The position numbers and the translations under genes are program-made. A DNA stretch of 64,000 bases, taken from Mycolicibacterium nivoides (GTDB taxonomy: Bacteria > Actinomycetota > Actinomycetes > Mycobacteriales > Mycobacteriaceae). Below the pieces are notes generated by a model. The model was not told the DNA's origin. It saw only the letters and a program-made list of their open reading frames with translations, and ran no database searches. Positions within the stretch are counted from its first letter, which is position 1. Each line of letters begins with the position of its first letter. The stretch is from positions 6,178,989 to 6,242,988 of the forward strand of contig NZ_CP034072.1 in the NCBI RefSeq assembly GCF_003855255.1, given 5' to 3'. Positions 27,435-37,062 of the stretch are shown here, one piece after another.

Positions 27435-28574
27435 CTAGCAGTGCACCCCGCCCTTGGCGTCGGCATTGCGCTGCACCGCGGCATCCACGGCTGCCTGGTT
27501 CAGCTGACCGTCGGCCAGTGCCTTCTCGAGGCCGTCCAGGACCGCGGGCACCTCGTCGGTGGTGATCCACAGTGCGTTGTCGGCCCCGGCCTGCAATGCC
27601 TTGAGCACCGCCGCCGCCACGCCATAGCGCTGGTTGATCGCCGCCATGCTCGAGAGGTCGTCGGTGTAGATGACACCGTTGAAGCCGGGTCCGCCGTAGT
27701 TGCCCGAGCGCAACAGGTCATAAGCCGCGGGGCTGAGGCTTGCCGGATCCGCTCCGGTCAGGCCGGGCACCTCCAGGTGCCCGACCATCACCGCGACCGG
27801 AGGCTGCGTGGTCAGGGTCCGGTAGGGCACGAGGTCGTTGTTCTGCAGCTCGGCCAGGGGCGGCGTGGTGACGGCGCCCGCGGTGTGCGAGTCGCCCGAG
27901 CCGTGGCCGTGGCCCGGGAAGTGCTTGAGCACCGGCAGCACGCCGGCATCCCGCAGCCCGCGGGCGTAGGCACCGGCGTATTCGGTGACCTTGGCCGGGT
28001 CATCGCCGAAGGACCGGTCACCGATGACGGTGTCGTCGGCATCCGAGGTGACGTCGACGACGGGCGCGAAGTCGACGGTGATCCCGAGATCGCGCATCTT
28101 CTTCCCGCGCTCGAGCGCGATGCCGTACACCTCGTCGACAGACTTGGTCTGGGCCAGTACCCGTGCCGACGGCTGCTCGCCGATCAACGAGGCCAGCCGC
28201 GACACCCGGCCGCCTTCCTCGTCGACGGTGACCGCGAGCGGCAACGGGCCGGCGGCCGAGATATCGGGCAGGGAGCCGTCGGTGAGCATCGACAGGTCGG
28301 TCCAGCTGCCGATCATGATGCCGCCGACGTGCTGCTCGGACACCACGGAACGGGCGTCGGCCGCGTCTTTGATGCCGACGGTCAGCAGCTGCGCCAGCTT
28401 GTCGCGGGGTGACAGGCTGGCCAGATCACACACCGGCGCTGCCGGCATCGGCGCGTGGGTGGACATCGGCTTCGTGTCCGAGGATTGGGACTCCGGCGCC
28501 TGGGTGCTCGGAGAGCAGGCCAGCAACAGACCGGACAACGCTGCGAAAGTTGCGACGAGACGCGGTGAAGCCAT
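27435..28574 (-). CDS. lpqI: Beta-N-acetylglucosaminidase lipoprotein LpqI (NagZ, GH3)
   Basis: A 379-residue GH3 enzyme that removes N-acetylglucosamine from cell-wall muropeptides. Signal peptide with lipobox LLLAC near residue 20 anchors it outside the membrane. The NagZ motif KHFPGHGHGSGDSH carries the Asp-His general acid pair, and the nucleophile aspartate is in IYTDDLSSM. ATG at 28574 is used because the signal peptide begins there. It corresponds to Rv0237 and lies divergent from the DUF2613 gene ahead of aftD. Confidence 0.92.
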   Translation of the reverse strand: MASPRLVATFAALSGLLLACSPSTQAPESQSSDTKPMSTHAPMPAAPVCDLASLSPRDKLAQLLTVGIKDAADARSVVSEQHVGGIMIGSWTDLSMLTDGSLPDISAAGPLPLAVTVDEEGGRVSRLASLIGEQPSARVLAQTKSVDEVYGIALERGKKMRDLGITVDFAPVVDVTSDADDTVIGDRSFGDDPAKVTEYAGAYARGLRDAGVLPVLKHFPGHGHGSGDSHTAGAVTTPPLAELQNNDLVPYRTLTTQPPVAVMVGHLEVPGLTGADPASLSPAAYDLLRSGNYGGPGFNGVIYTDDLSSMAAINQRYGVAAAVLKALQAGADNALWITTDEVPAVLDGLEKALADGQLNQAAVDAAVQRNADAKGGVHC

Positions 28575-28677
28575 GGGCCCCGACCTTAGCCGCTGAGCAA
28601 GCGGTAATCGATTCTCCGCGTGTCGACCCAGGTCCACCTCCCAGGGATCCGGGGTGTCGCCATGCTAGGTTGGCCGG

Positions 28678-28851
28678 GTGAATCGGTTCGTCGTACCCTC
28701 CGCGGCCAGCATTGTCGTCGGCCTGCTGTTGGGGGCGGCTGCCGTCTTCGGTGTGACGCTAATGGTGCAGCAGGACACGAAGCCTCCGCTGCAAGCGGGC
28801 GACCCTGCGTCATCGGTGCTCAACAGGGTCGAGTACGGCGACCGGTCCTAG
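28678..28851 (+). CDS. DUF2613 small membrane/secreted protein (Rv0236A-like)
   Basis: A 57-residue protein starting at GTG 28678. One hydrophobic helix (about residues 5-30, IVVGLLLGAAAVFGVTLMV) is followed by a short polar tail, DPASSVLNRVEYGDRS. This is the size and pattern of the DUF2613 family that precedes aftD in mycobacteria. Its stop (28849-28851) is 1 bp before the aftD start, so the two genes are coupled. Function is unknown; a partner of AftD is a reasonable guess. Confidence 0.85.
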   Translation: MNRFVVPSAASIVVGLLLGAAAVFGVTLMVQQDTKPPLQAGDPASSVLNRVEYGDRS

Positions 28852-28852
28852 C

Positions 28853-31800
28853 TTGGATGTGCCGCTGACGCGGCGGGCAGCTGACTCGCCACTGTCGCGG
28901 CGCTGGTTGTGGGTGGTCGCCGCGGCGACACTGCTCCTGACTTTCGCCCAGTCGCCCGGAGAGATTTCACCCGATACCAAGCTCGACCTCACCGCGAATC
29001 CGCAGCGGTTCCTGGCGCGCGCGTTCAATCTGTGGAACAGCGACCTGCCGTTCGGGCAGGCGCAGAACCAGGCCTACGGCTACCTCTTTCCACACGGCAC
29101 CTTCTTCCTGGCCGGTGATCTGCTCGGAATTCCGGGCTGGGTGACCCAGCGACTGTGGTGGGCTCTGCTGCTGACCGTGGGTTTCTGGGGCGTCATCAGG
29201 GTCGCGGAGGCACTGGGCATCGGCAGTTCCAGTTCACGCGTGCTCGGTGCGCTCGCCTTCACGCTGTCACCGCGGGTGCTGACCACACTGGGCGCGATCT
29301 CGTCGGAGACGCTGCCGGTGATGCTGGCACCGTGGGTGCTGCTGCCGGTCATCCTGGCGTTCCGGGGAGCCGCCCCGGCGGCGACATCCGGTCAAGGCGA
29401 CCGGAGCCTACGGATGTTGGCCGCCCGGTCCGCGGGCGCGGTGGCGCTCATGGGTGCGGTGAACGCGGTCGCCACCTTGACCGGGTGTCTCGCCGCAATC
29501 ATCTGGTGGGCCTGCCACCGGCCGAACCGGTTGTGGTGGCGATTCACCGCATGGTGGGCGCTGTGCGGGGCTCTGGCCGTCACCTGGTGGGTGGTGGCGC
29601 TGCTGCTGCTGGGCCGGATCAGCCCGCCGTTCCTGGACTTCATCGAATCCTCGGGCGTCACCACACAGTGGATGTCGCTGACCGAGATGCTGCGCGGTAC
29701 CCACACCTGGACCCCGTTCGTGGCGTCCACCGCCACTGCGGCGGCCTCGCTCGTGACGAGCACCGTCGCGGTGCTGGCCACCACACTGGTGGCAGCCGCC
29801 GGACTGGCCGGACTCGCGTTGCGCTCCATGCCCGCGCGGGGCCGGCTGATCACCATGCTGCTGATCGGTGTGGTGCTGCTGGCCCTCGGCTACTCCGGCG
29901 GGCTGGGCTCACCGGTCGGGGCGGCCGTTCAGGACTTCCTGGACGGGACCGGCACGCCGCTGCGCAACCTGGCCAAGCTCGATCCGGTGCTGCGACTGCC
30001 GCTGGCACTGGGCCTGGCTCATCTGCTGGGGCGGATTCCGCTGCCAGGAAGCGCGCCTCGGATCGTGTGGGTGCGAGCCTTCTCCCGGCCCGAACGCGAC
30101 AAGCGGATCGCGGTGGCGATCGTGGTGCTCGCCGCCCTGGCCGCCGGGACCTCGATCGCCTGGACGGGCCGCATCGCGCCTGCCGGAACGTTCACCGCGA
30201 TCCCGCAGTACTGGCACGACACCGCGGACTGGCTGGATGCGCACAACACCGAGCGGGGCCGGGTCCTGGTCGCCCCCGGCGCCCCGTTCGCCACCCAGAC
30301 CTGGGGCAATAGCCACGACGAGCCACTGCAGGTGCTCGGATCCAGTCCGTGGGGTGTGCGCGATTCGATACCGCTGACGCCGCCAGAGACGATCCGCGCC
30401 CTCGATTCGGTGCAGCGGTTGTTCGCCGCCGGCCGACCCTCCGCGGGACTGGCCGACACCCTTGCCCGGCAAGGCATTTCCTACGTGGTGGTGCGCAACG
30501 ACCTGGATCCCGACGTATCCCGTTCGGCCCGCCCGGTATTGGTGCACCGCTCATTGGAGGGATCGCGCGGGCTCACCAAAGTCGCCGAGTTCGGCGACTC
30601 GACAGGGCCGGGAACGCTGGAAGGCTTCGTCGCCGACAGTGGATTGCGGCCGCGGTATCCCGCCGTCGAGATCTACCGCGTCGACACCGGCGGAACCAAT
30701 CCGGCCGCGCCCTATCTCGTCGACGCCGATGCGATGACCCGGGTGGCCGGCGCACCCGAGGCCCTGCTGCGCCTAGACGAGCGCCGGCGCCTGGCCGGCC
30801 GGCCGCCACTGGGGCCGATGCTGCTGACCGCCGACGCCGAACGAGCCGGGCTGCCAGTGCAACCGGACGGGGCCGCCGGGGTGATCGTCACCGACACCCC
30901 GACCGCCCGCGAGATCGACTACGGCCGCGTCGACGACCATGCCTCCGCGATCCGCGCGCCCGACGATGCCCGCCACACCCACAATCGGGTCCCGGACTAT
31001 CCGGCCGACGGCGCCGCACCGGTGTACGGCAAGTGGAACGGCGGGCGGGTATCGGTTTCGAGTTCGGCGGCGGACTCCACCGCACTGCCCAACGTGGCAC
31101 CGGCCACCGGGCCAGCCGCCGCCGTCGACAGCGACGGTTCGACGTCGTGGGTGTCCAACGCTCTTCAGGCCGCCGTCGGCCAGTGGCTTCAGGTCGATTT
31201 CGATCACCCGGTCACCAATGCCACGCTGACCATCACCCCAAGCGCGACGGCCGTCGGCGCTCAGGTGCGCCGCATCGAGGTGGCCACCGCCACCGGCACC
31301 AGCAGTCTGCGTTTCGACACCGCGGGCCAACAGTTGACCGTGCCGCTGCCGGTCGGTGAGACGCCGTGGGTGCGGGTCACCGCGGTCGCCACCGACGACG
31401 GTTCTGCCGGTGTGCAGTTCGGCATCACCGATCTGTCGGTGACCCAGTACGACGCGTCGGGCTTCGCCCACCCCATCAACCTGCGGCACACTGTCGAGGT
31501 CCCCGCCCCACCAGCGGATTCTGTTGTCGCACAATGGGATCTCGGAACAGAACTCCTGGGCCGCGCAGGATGCGCGGACAGTCCGGCCGGGGTGCGGTGC
31601 GCGGCGGCGCTGGCGCTGGCCTCCGAGGAACCCGTCAACCTGAGCCGCACACTGGCGGTGCCCACCCCCACCGACGTCGAGCCGACGGTGTGGATCCGGT
31701 CGCGCCAGGGACCCAAGCTGGCCGATCTGGTCGCCCAGCCCGGGACCACCCGCGCCTCCGGTGACGCCGACCCGATCGACGTCCTCGGTTCGGCCTACGC

Positions 31801-33163
31801 CGCCACCGACGGCGACCCCCGGACATCCTGGACCGCACCGCAGCGCGTTGTTCAGTTCAAGGCGCCGCCCACGCTGACGCTGAAATTGCCCGCACCGACC
31901 GAAGTCGGGGCGCTGCGCATCGATCCCGGCGCCAGCCAACCGCCCGCACACCCGACACTGGTGGCGATCGACCTGGGCGACGGCCCGCAGACCACCAGGC
32001 TGTCCGGCAACGGCGAACCCCAGACCGCGAAGCTCAAACCACGGGTGACGGACACCATCACCGTGTCGCTGCTGGGGTGGAACGACATCATCGACCGCAC
32101 CTCGCTGGGCTTCGATCAGCTCAAACCGCCCGGTCTGGCCGAACTGACCGTCCTGGACGTGCACGGCAAGCCCATCGCCGCGGCCGACTCCGCCGCCAAT
32201 CGCAAACGGACGGTGTCCCTTCCGTGCGGACAGGGACCGATCATCGGTGTGGCCGGGCAGTTCGTCCAGACCTCGGTGCGCACCACGGTGGGGGCACTGC
32301 TCGACGGCGATCCGATTGCGGCCCATCCCTGCCGGACCGGGCCGATCGCCCTGCCCGCCGGGCAGCAGGAACTCCTGGTCAGCCCCGGATCGGCGTTCGT
32401 CGTCGACGGTGTCGTTCTCAACACGCCGTCCGCCGCAGAACTACGCACGGCCACAACGACTCCCGTCGAAACCCCGGTGTGGTCAGCGGATCGGCGGGAG
32501 GCGCAGGTGCCGGCCGGAGCCAACGCCCGGGTCCTGGTGGTGCCCGAGAGTGTGAACCCGGGCTGGATCGCGCGCGATGCCGAGGGTGCGGCGCTGACTC
32601 CGGTGAAGATCAACGGCTGGCAGCAGGGCTGGGTGGTCCCCGCCGGCCCAGGCGGTCCGGTGACGCTGTCCTTCCCCTCGAACCGGCCCTACCGCATCGG
32701 GCTGATCGCCGGGCTCGCGCTGCTGCCGGTACTGGCACTGCTGGCACTGTGGCCGGCCCGGCGCCGCAATCCGGATCTCGAACCGGTGCGGCCATGGCAG
32801 CCGGCCCCGATGCTCGCCGGCGCGGCGGTACTCGCAGTCGGGACCGCCATCTCCGGCCTGCCCGGACTATTGGTGGCCGGTGGCGCGCTCGGAGTGCGCT
32901 ACGTGCTGCGCGATCGTGAACGCTGGCGCGACAACCTGACCGTGGCGGTAGCCGCGGGCGGGCTCATCCTGGCCGGCGCGACGCTCAGTCAGTACCCCTG
33001 GCGGTCGGTCGACGGGTACGTCGGACACTCGCCGTGGGTGCAGCTGCTCGCACTGCTGTCGGTCACCTTCGTCGCGGCCTCCACGGTCACTCCCCAGCGA
33101 ACTCGCGAGCGCACGACGGACCCCGTCCAGGAGCCGGCACCGGCACCGGCCGACCACGGCTGA
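28853..33163 (+). CDS. aftD: Alpha-(1->3)-arabinofuranosyltransferase AftD
   Basis: A 1436-residue GT-C glycosyltransferase that adds branches to arabinogalactan/lipoarabinomannan in the cell envelope. The N-terminal half (DUF3367) has multiple membrane helices from about residue 18 to 450. The large periplasmic part contains two carbohydrate-binding-like regions (WLQVDFDHP and AATDGDPRTSWTAP are F5/8-type signatures). Further membrane helices lie near 1280-1400. The start is TTG 28853, or GTG 28859 two codons later. Length is close to the ~1400 residues of M. tuberculosis AftD. Confidence 0.93.
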   Translation: MDVPLTRRAADSPLSRRWLWVVAAATLLLTFAQSPGEISPDTKLDLTANPQRFLARAFNLWNSDLPFGQAQNQAYGYLFPHGTFFLAGDLLGIPGWVTQRLWWALLLTVGFWGVIRVAEALGIGSSSSRVLGALAFTLSPRVLTTLGAISSETLPVMLAPWVLLPVILAFRGAAPAATSGQGDRSLRMLAARSAGAVALMGAVNAVATLTGCLAAIIWWACHRPNRLWWRFTAWWALCGALAVTWWVVALLLLGRISPPFLDFIESSGVTTQWMSLTEMLRGTHTWTPFVASTATAAASLVTSTVAVLATTLVAAAGLAGLALRSMPARGRLITMLLIGVVLLALGYSGGLGSPVGAAVQDFLDGTGTPLRNLAKLDPVLRLPLALGLAHLLGRIPLPGSAPRIVWVRAFSRPERDKRIAVAIVVLAALAAGTSIAWTGRIAPAGTFTAIPQYWHDTADWLDAHNTERGRVLVAPGAPFATQTWGNSHDEPLQVLGSSPWGVRDSIPLTPPETIRALDSVQRLFAAGRPSAGLADTLARQGISYVVVRNDLDPDVSRSARPVLVHRSLEGSRGLTKVAEFGDSTGPGTLEGFVADSGLRPRYPAVEIYRVDTGGTNPAAPYLVDADAMTRVAGAPEALLRLDERRRLAGRPPLGPMLLTADAERAGLPVQPDGAAGVIVTDTPTAREIDYGRVDDHASAIRAPDDARHTHNRVPDYPADGAAPVYGKWNGGRVSVSSSAADSTALPNVAPATGPAAAVDSDGSTSWVSNALQAAVGQWLQVDFDHPVTNATLTITPSATAVGAQVRRIEVATATGTSSLRFDTAGQQLTVPLPVGETPWVRVTAVATDDGSAGVQFGITDLSVTQYDASGFAHPINLRHTVEVPAPPADSVVAQWDLGTELLGRAGCADSPAGVRCAAALALASEEPVNLSRTLAVPTPTDVEPTVWIRSRQGPKLADLVAQPGTTRASGDADPIDVLGSAYAATDGDPRTSWTAPQRVVQFKAPPTLTLKLPAPTEVGALRIDPGASQPPAHPTLVAIDLGDGPQTTRLSGNGEPQTAKLKPRVTDTITVSLLGWNDIIDRTSLGFDQLKPPGLAELTVLDVHGKPIAAADSAANRKRTVSLPCGQGPIIGVAGQFVQTSVRTTVGALLDGDPIAAHPCRTGPIALPAGQQELLVSPGSAFVVDGVVLNTPSAAELRTATTTPVETPVWSADRREAQVPAGANARVLVVPESVNPGWIARDAEGAALTPVKINGWQQGWVVPAGPGGPVTLSFPSNRPYRIGLIAGLALLPVLALLALWPARRRNPDLEPVRPWQPAPMLAGAAVLAVGTAISGLPGLLVAGGALGVRYVLRDRERWRDNLTVAVAAGGLILAGATLSQYPWRSVDGYVGHSPWVQLLALLSVTFVAASTVTPQRTRERTTDPVQEPAPAPADHG

Positions 33164-33441
33164 ACTGGGGTTGTGCGGAATCACTCGGCGGAGCTGTTGA
33201 CAACGTGGGTATGCAGTACTTACGGTACCGGCACGCGTTGCACAGTCCCGGAAATCGCTTTGCTGCGTGGGGGACGGCAGGTGGCCGACCTGGATTGGGT
33301 ACGACTGGGTGCAGTAACTACGCAGTCAGTTGACAGCGTGGCCAACAGGCTTAGCTGTGTTCGCGCGGCGTGCGCACTATCCAGTGCGCACGGCTGCGGT
33401 GTCGGCGACGGAGGGGTTCGCCGACACCGCACGCTCGGGGC
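33164..33441. other. Convergent intergenic region with promoter-like element and two hairpins
   Basis: 278 bp between the aftD and R2lox stops. No protein gene is supported. On the plus strand TTGACA (33197-33202), an 18-bp gap and TACGGT (33221-33226) resemble a housekeeping mycobacterial promoter with no gene behind it; a second GTTGACA copy sits at 33329. Two hairpins follow near 33369-33430. A small untranslated RNA of about 150-200 nt is possible but unproven. Confidence 0.3.
33369..33430. terminator. Two adjacent hairpins at the end of the R2lox gene
   Basis: Hairpin 1: CGTGCGCACT (33369-33378), 4-nt loop, perfect complement 33383-33392. Hairpin 2: 13-bp perfect stem, 33396-33408 with 33418-33430, 9-nt loop. 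They begin 11 bp beyond the R2lox stop on its transcript and can also stop read-through from aftD. No U-tract. Confidence 0.6.
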
Positions 33442-34383
33442 CTACGCGGTGGCCGCCAGCGCCCGTGCGTCCTCGTCGGCGAACGTGTCCTCCAACGTCA
33501 GCGGTGAATAGTCGAGGTCGATCTCCTCGAGCGGGCGGCCCCTGGCACTGCTGATCGTGCCGAATCGGCGCATGCCCTTGTCGGCGGAGTACTGCATGAA
33601 CTCGTCCTGCTCCAGGCCGAAGGGGATGTCCGGCGCATAGAGGGCGAATCCCTCCTCGGTGAGTCGCAGCGCCAGCGGGATGAGTTGGTTCATCCGGTCC
33701 TCGAAGACCGCCCAGTTGGCATCGTCCGCGGCAACGTGGCGCCGACAGGTGAACGTGCCCCACGCCATGTGGCGACGCTCGTCGTCCCCGATCCGCTGGA
33801 CCAGCTCCTGCATCCCGGGCAGGATTCCTCGGTCGACGCAAATCTTGTGCCACGCATAGTATCCCGTGAGCGCCAGCATTCCTTCGACAATGTGGTTGTA
33901 GGTCACGGACGCCCGGACCTGGGCTGCGGGAGACGGGTCTTTGTACAAGGCATCGAGCGACTCCGGCAGCTCCTCGTAGAACACCTGCCGGTACGCCGGG
34001 AGCTCGTCGAAGTAGTTGTGCAGATCGTCGGTGATCCCGACGGCGTCGAGCCACATGCGGAACACCTGCGTGTGTTTGGCTTCCTCGAAGGCGAACTGCG
34101 TCAGATACATCTCGTCGCCAAGGCGCCCCTCGGACCGCATCGCACTCATGAACGGCTGGATGTCCTTGGTGACGGCTTCCTCACCCGCGATGAACTCCGC
34201 GCACAGCCGGGTGGCGTACTCGCGCTCCCGGTCCGTCAACGCCTCCCAGTCCGCCCGGTCGCGGGAGAAGTCGATATCGGCCGGATTCCAGAACTTCGCA
34301 TTCCCCCCGGCGAACAATCGCAACGGCACACTGTCCCAATTGAGACCGCCCTTGGCCAGCGAACCGAACTTTGTGTGTGACAT
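33442..34383 (-). CDS. R2-like ligand-binding oxidase (R2lox, NrdB-like)
   Basis: A 313-residue ferritin-like di-metal oxidase. The Mn/Fe ligands are all present: E68 (AGEEAV), E101 and H104 (EEAKHT), E167 (VEGM), E202 and H205 (DDERRH). V71 and Y162 are also present, the pair that forms the Val-Tyr ether crosslink in the M. tuberculosis Rv0233 structure; true NrdB radical subunits lack it. It is therefore not a ribonucleotide reductase subunit despite the historical name nrdB. AGGAGG lies 8 nt before ATG 34383. It follows its TetR gene by 14 bp. Confidence 0.92.
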   Translation of the reverse strand: MSHTKFGSLAKGGLNWDSVPLRLFAGGNAKFWNPADIDFSRDRADWEALTDREREYATRLCAEFIAGEEAVTKDIQPFMSAMRSEGRLGDEMYLTQFAFEEAKHTQVFRMWLDAVGITDDLHNYFDELPAYRQVFYEELPESLDALYKDPSPAAQVRASVTYNHIVEGMLALTGYYAWHKICVDRGILPGMQELVQRIGDDERRHMAWGTFTCRRHVAADDANWAVFEDRMNQLIPLALRLTEEGFALYAPDIPFGLEQDEFMQYSADKGMRRFGTISSARGRPLEEIDLDYSPLTLEDTFADEDARALAATA

Positions 34384-34397
34384 GGGAATTGACCTCC

Positions 34398-35063
34398 TCA
34401 GGTCTGGTGGGCTGCTTCGGTGGCCGGTGAGAATGCGGCCGCCAACACTGCGACGAGCCTGCGCACGGCGAGTGTCGGCTGCTCGGGGCTGGGCTCATCC
34501 AGGCCCAGGATCGGGTCCATCCCACGCACGTACGGCGCGAGGGCCAGATGCGGAAAGATCATCAACAGCAGCGACAACAACGCGCCTGCGTCGGCGTCCG
34601 CCCGCAGATCGCCCCGGGCCTGCGCCTCCTGCACGAGGGGTCGCAGCACCTCCAGATAGTGGCGGTGGATGACAGTCCGCACGCTGACCCGGGCGTCGGT
34701 GTCCACCTCGAAGCTCGCCGCGGCGTGCAACGAACGGTCCTGGGGATGGTCGGCGAAGTAGGCCACCCAGTCGTCGAGCAGGTCGGTCAGGAAATCGAAG
34801 AACGGCCGGTTCGGATCGAGCGTGCGGATCCGATCCTCCATGTACACCCGCACGCGCTGGCTGCCGATGTCCGCGATGAAGGCGTACAGGTCGCGCTTGT
34901 CCGCGAAGTACTGGAACAGACTGCCTTTCGCCACGCCCGCGCGGCGGGCTATGACGTTGAGGCTTCCACGCGAGTACCCGTGCGCTCCGAACTCCGCCTC
35001 CGCGGCTTCCACCACAGCGGCTCGTCGAGCGGGATCCAAACGTGCCCAGGTGACCGTCGGCAT
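34398..35063 (-). CDS. TetR family regulator of the R2lox operon (Rv0232-like)
   Basis: A 221-residue TetR regulator. The HTH lies at about residues 12-60 ([22 protein letters not shown], then [10 protein letters not shown]). It is 14 bp ahead of the R2lox gene on the same strand, an arrangement kept from Rv0232-Rv0233. A perfect 8+8 palindrome (35080-35096) 16 bp upstream of its ATG is its likely operator, so regulator and oxidase would be repressed together until a lipid-like ligand appears (the last point is inference). Confidence 0.9.
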   Translation of the reverse strand: MPTVTWARLDPARRAAVVEAAEAEFGAHGYSRGSLNVIARRAGVAKGSLFQYFADKRDLYAFIADIGSQRVRVYMEDRIRTLDPNRPFFDFLTDLLDDWVAYFADHPQDRSLHAAASFEVDTDARVSVRTVIHRHYLEVLRPLVQEAQARGDLRADADAGALLSLLLMIFPHLALAPYVRGMDPILGLDEPSPEQPTLAVRRLVAVLAAAFSPATEAAHQT

Positions 35064-35079
35064 CTGACTCTCCAGCCTG

Positions 35080-35096
35080 TATGACCACTGGTCATA
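35080..35096. promoter_or_regulatory. TetR operator of the R2lox operon
   Basis: TATGACCA-C-TGGTCATA, a perfect palindrome of 17 bp in the 54-bp gap between the MFS stop and the TetR start. The ATGACC/GGTCAT half-sites are common in TetR-family operators. Confidence 0.7.
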
Positions 35097-35117
35097 TTAC
35101 TGTGATCGGCCTCACAG

Positions 35118-36704
35118 TCAAGGAGTCTTCACCGCGATCAGATGGTGCGAGACCGGTTCGCCCTCGACCCAACGCTCAACCGCCTGCTCGATGACCAGGT
35201 CGTTACCTGTCAGCCGGGTGCGGTGCTGCCGCACGTGCTCATCCCAGGACCGCACCACGAAGGCCTCGACAAACACGCCTTCGCGCTCCACGGCACGAAA
35301 CAACCGCCATTGCGTGGCCCCGGTGCGCTGCCGCGACCGGCCCAACACGCCCATCGCGGCGAAGAACTCAGTCTCGTGGTCAGGTTCGACGCGGTAGGAG
35401 GTCAGCACCAGCACCGGACCGTCGGGCGGCTCCGGTTCGAACACCAGGGCGGGTTCGGGCCAGTGCGCCGACGGGGTCATGTCCAGATCACCGGTGCGCG
35501 CATGCAACGGCCACCACCACGCCGACACGGCACAGAACACCAGCAGCCCGGCGCTGATCAGCAGCGCCGTGACGGTGCTGGTGGCACCGGCGACCAGCCC
35601 CCACACCAGGGAGCCGATGGCCTGACCACCCATGAACGTCAACTGGTACACCGACAGCCCGCGCGCCCGCACCCAGGCGGGCAGGCTCAACTGCATCGAG
35701 GCGTTGAGCGTGGACAGTGCCAGCAGCCACGACGAGCCGCCGACAACGAGCGCCGCCAGGACGATGCCGAAACTGTGGACCAGGGCGAGAACCGCAGTGG
35801 CACCGGCGAATCCGAGAGCCGCGACGATCAACAACGTGTTCAGGCCGAAGACCGACTGCAATCGGCCCAGAACGAGGGCACCGAGCACGGCCCCGAACCC
35901 GAGCGCACCCAACAGCAACCCGTAGCCGGACGACGACAATCCCAGCTGCCTGTCGGCGACCACCGCGAGCAGGCCCCACAGCGCGCTGCCCGGCGCGATG
36001 AACAACACCGCCCGCAGCAGAATTCGCCTGACCATCGGCGACCTGCGGATGAACCGGCCGCCGGCGCCGAGTGCCGCCAAGGGCCGCTCGGCGGGCAACA
36101 ACTGTTCCGCGACGGGGCGGCGCCAGAGCAGCAGTACCACAACGATGCCGACGAACGACACCGCGTTGAGCGTGAACACCAGGGTCGGACCGGACAGGGA
36201 TACCAGCGCCCCGGCGATCGCCGGGCCGATCGCCCTGGCACCGTTCAAGCTCATGCTGCCCAGTGCGGCGGCGGCGGGGATCTGTTCGCGGGGAACGAGG
36301 TCCGGCTGGATCGCCTGCCAGGCCGGGGCCGTCAGCGCCTGCCCGCAGCCGATCAGAAACAGCAGGGTCAGCAGCACCGTCGGGGTGGCCAGCCCGGCAC
36401 CGGTCAGGGTCGCGAGCGCCGCCACGCCGGCCGCCATGGCGGCCTGGGTGGCCAGCAGCAGCCTGCGCCGGTCGACCAGATCGGCGAGCACGCCGGAGGG
36501 CAGGGCCAGCAGCATCACCGGCAATGTCGTTGCCGTCTGCACCAAGGGCACCAGCACCGGGGCGCGCGGATCGCCGACCAGCATCCACTGGGCACCCACC
36601 GTCTGCATCCACGTTCCGAGGTTGGAGACGAACTGCGCGATCCACAGCGCGCGGTAGATCGGCGACGCCAACGGCGCCCACGTCGACGTTGCGGTGACGG
36701 CCAT
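35118..36704 (-). CDS. MFS exporter (MFS_3 type) with C-terminal monooxygenase-like domain
   Basis: A 528-residue major facilitator of the EntS/MFS_3 group. About 12 helices span residues 15-410, with the typical loop DLVDRRRLLLATQ between helices 2 and 3. The last ~110 residues are soluble (VLVLTSYRVEPDHETEFFAA to the end) and resemble a dimeric alpha/beta-barrel, ABM-like domain. This fused tail is seen in some actinobacterial MFS_3 proteins, and its role is unclear. ATG at 36704 is chosen because the first helix follows directly. Substrate unknown. Confidence 0.87.
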   Translation of the reverse strand: MAVTATSTWAPLASPIYRALWIAQFVSNLGTWMQTVGAQWMLVGDPRAPVLVPLVQTATTLPVMLLALPSGVLADLVDRRRLLLATQAAMAAGVAALATLTGAGLATPTVLLTLLFLIGCGQALTAPAWQAIQPDLVPREQIPAAAALGSMSLNGARAIGPAIAGALVSLSGPTLVFTLNAVSFVGIVVVLLLWRRPVAEQLLPAERPLAALGAGGRFIRRSPMVRRILLRAVLFIAPGSALWGLLAVVADRQLGLSSSGYGLLLGALGFGAVLGALVLGRLQSVFGLNTLLIVAALGFAGATAVLALVHSFGIVLAALVVGGSSWLLALSTLNASMQLSLPAWVRARGLSVYQLTFMGGQAIGSLVWGLVAGATSTVTALLISAGLLVFCAVSAWWWPLHARTGDLDMTPSAHWPEPALVFEPEPPDGPVLVLTSYRVEPDHETEFFAAMGVLGRSRQRTGATQWRLFRAVEREGVFVEAFVVRSWDEHVRQHRTRLTGNDLVIEQAVERWVEGEPVSHHLIAVKTP

Positions 36705-36744
36705 CTGCCTGATCGTGCCAGCGGGGCTGCGGCATAGTGAGGAC

Positions 36745-37062
36745 ATGGCTGAAGTCCGCAACATTCCCGAAGCACGCCATTACGAGATAACCGTCGACGG
36801 CGAGCATGCCGGCCTTGTGGCCTACGTCGACTCCGGCGACCAGCGCATCTTCTACCACACCGAGATCGACGACAAGTTCGGCGGACAAGGCCTGGCCGCC
36901 GAACTGGTGTCGGCTGCGCTGACCGATGCCCGCGCGGCCGGCAAGCGCATCGTGGCGGTCTGCCCGTACGTCGCCAAGTACGTGCAGAAGCACCACGACT
37001 TCGACGACATCCTCGACCCCGTCACCCCCGAGCTGCTGGCCGTGGTCGAGGCCGCCAACTAG
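36745..37062 (+). CDS. GNAT-fold N-acetyltransferase (PF14542, YjdJ-like)
   Basis: A 105-residue minimal GNAT protein. The pattern HYEITVDGEHAGLVAY, FYHTEIDDKFGGQGLA (acetyl-CoA P-loop GGQGLA) and VAVCPYVAKYVQKH is that of the short GNAT_acetyltr_2 family. ATG at 36745 with GTGAGG just upstream. It is divergent from the MFS gene and converges on the methyltransferase with a 4-bp overlap of stops. Substrate unknown. Confidence 0.88.
   Translation: MAEVRNIPEARHYEITVDGEHAGLVAYVDSGDQRIFYHTEIDDKFGGQGLAAELVSAALTDARAAGKRIVAVCPYVAKYVQKHHDFDDILDPVTPELLAVVEAAN

Noticed and set aside
33442..34383. Annotation as ribonucleotide reductase beta subunit
   Set aside because: Metal ligands and the Val71/Tyr162 pair are those of R2lox; no nrdE partner is near.
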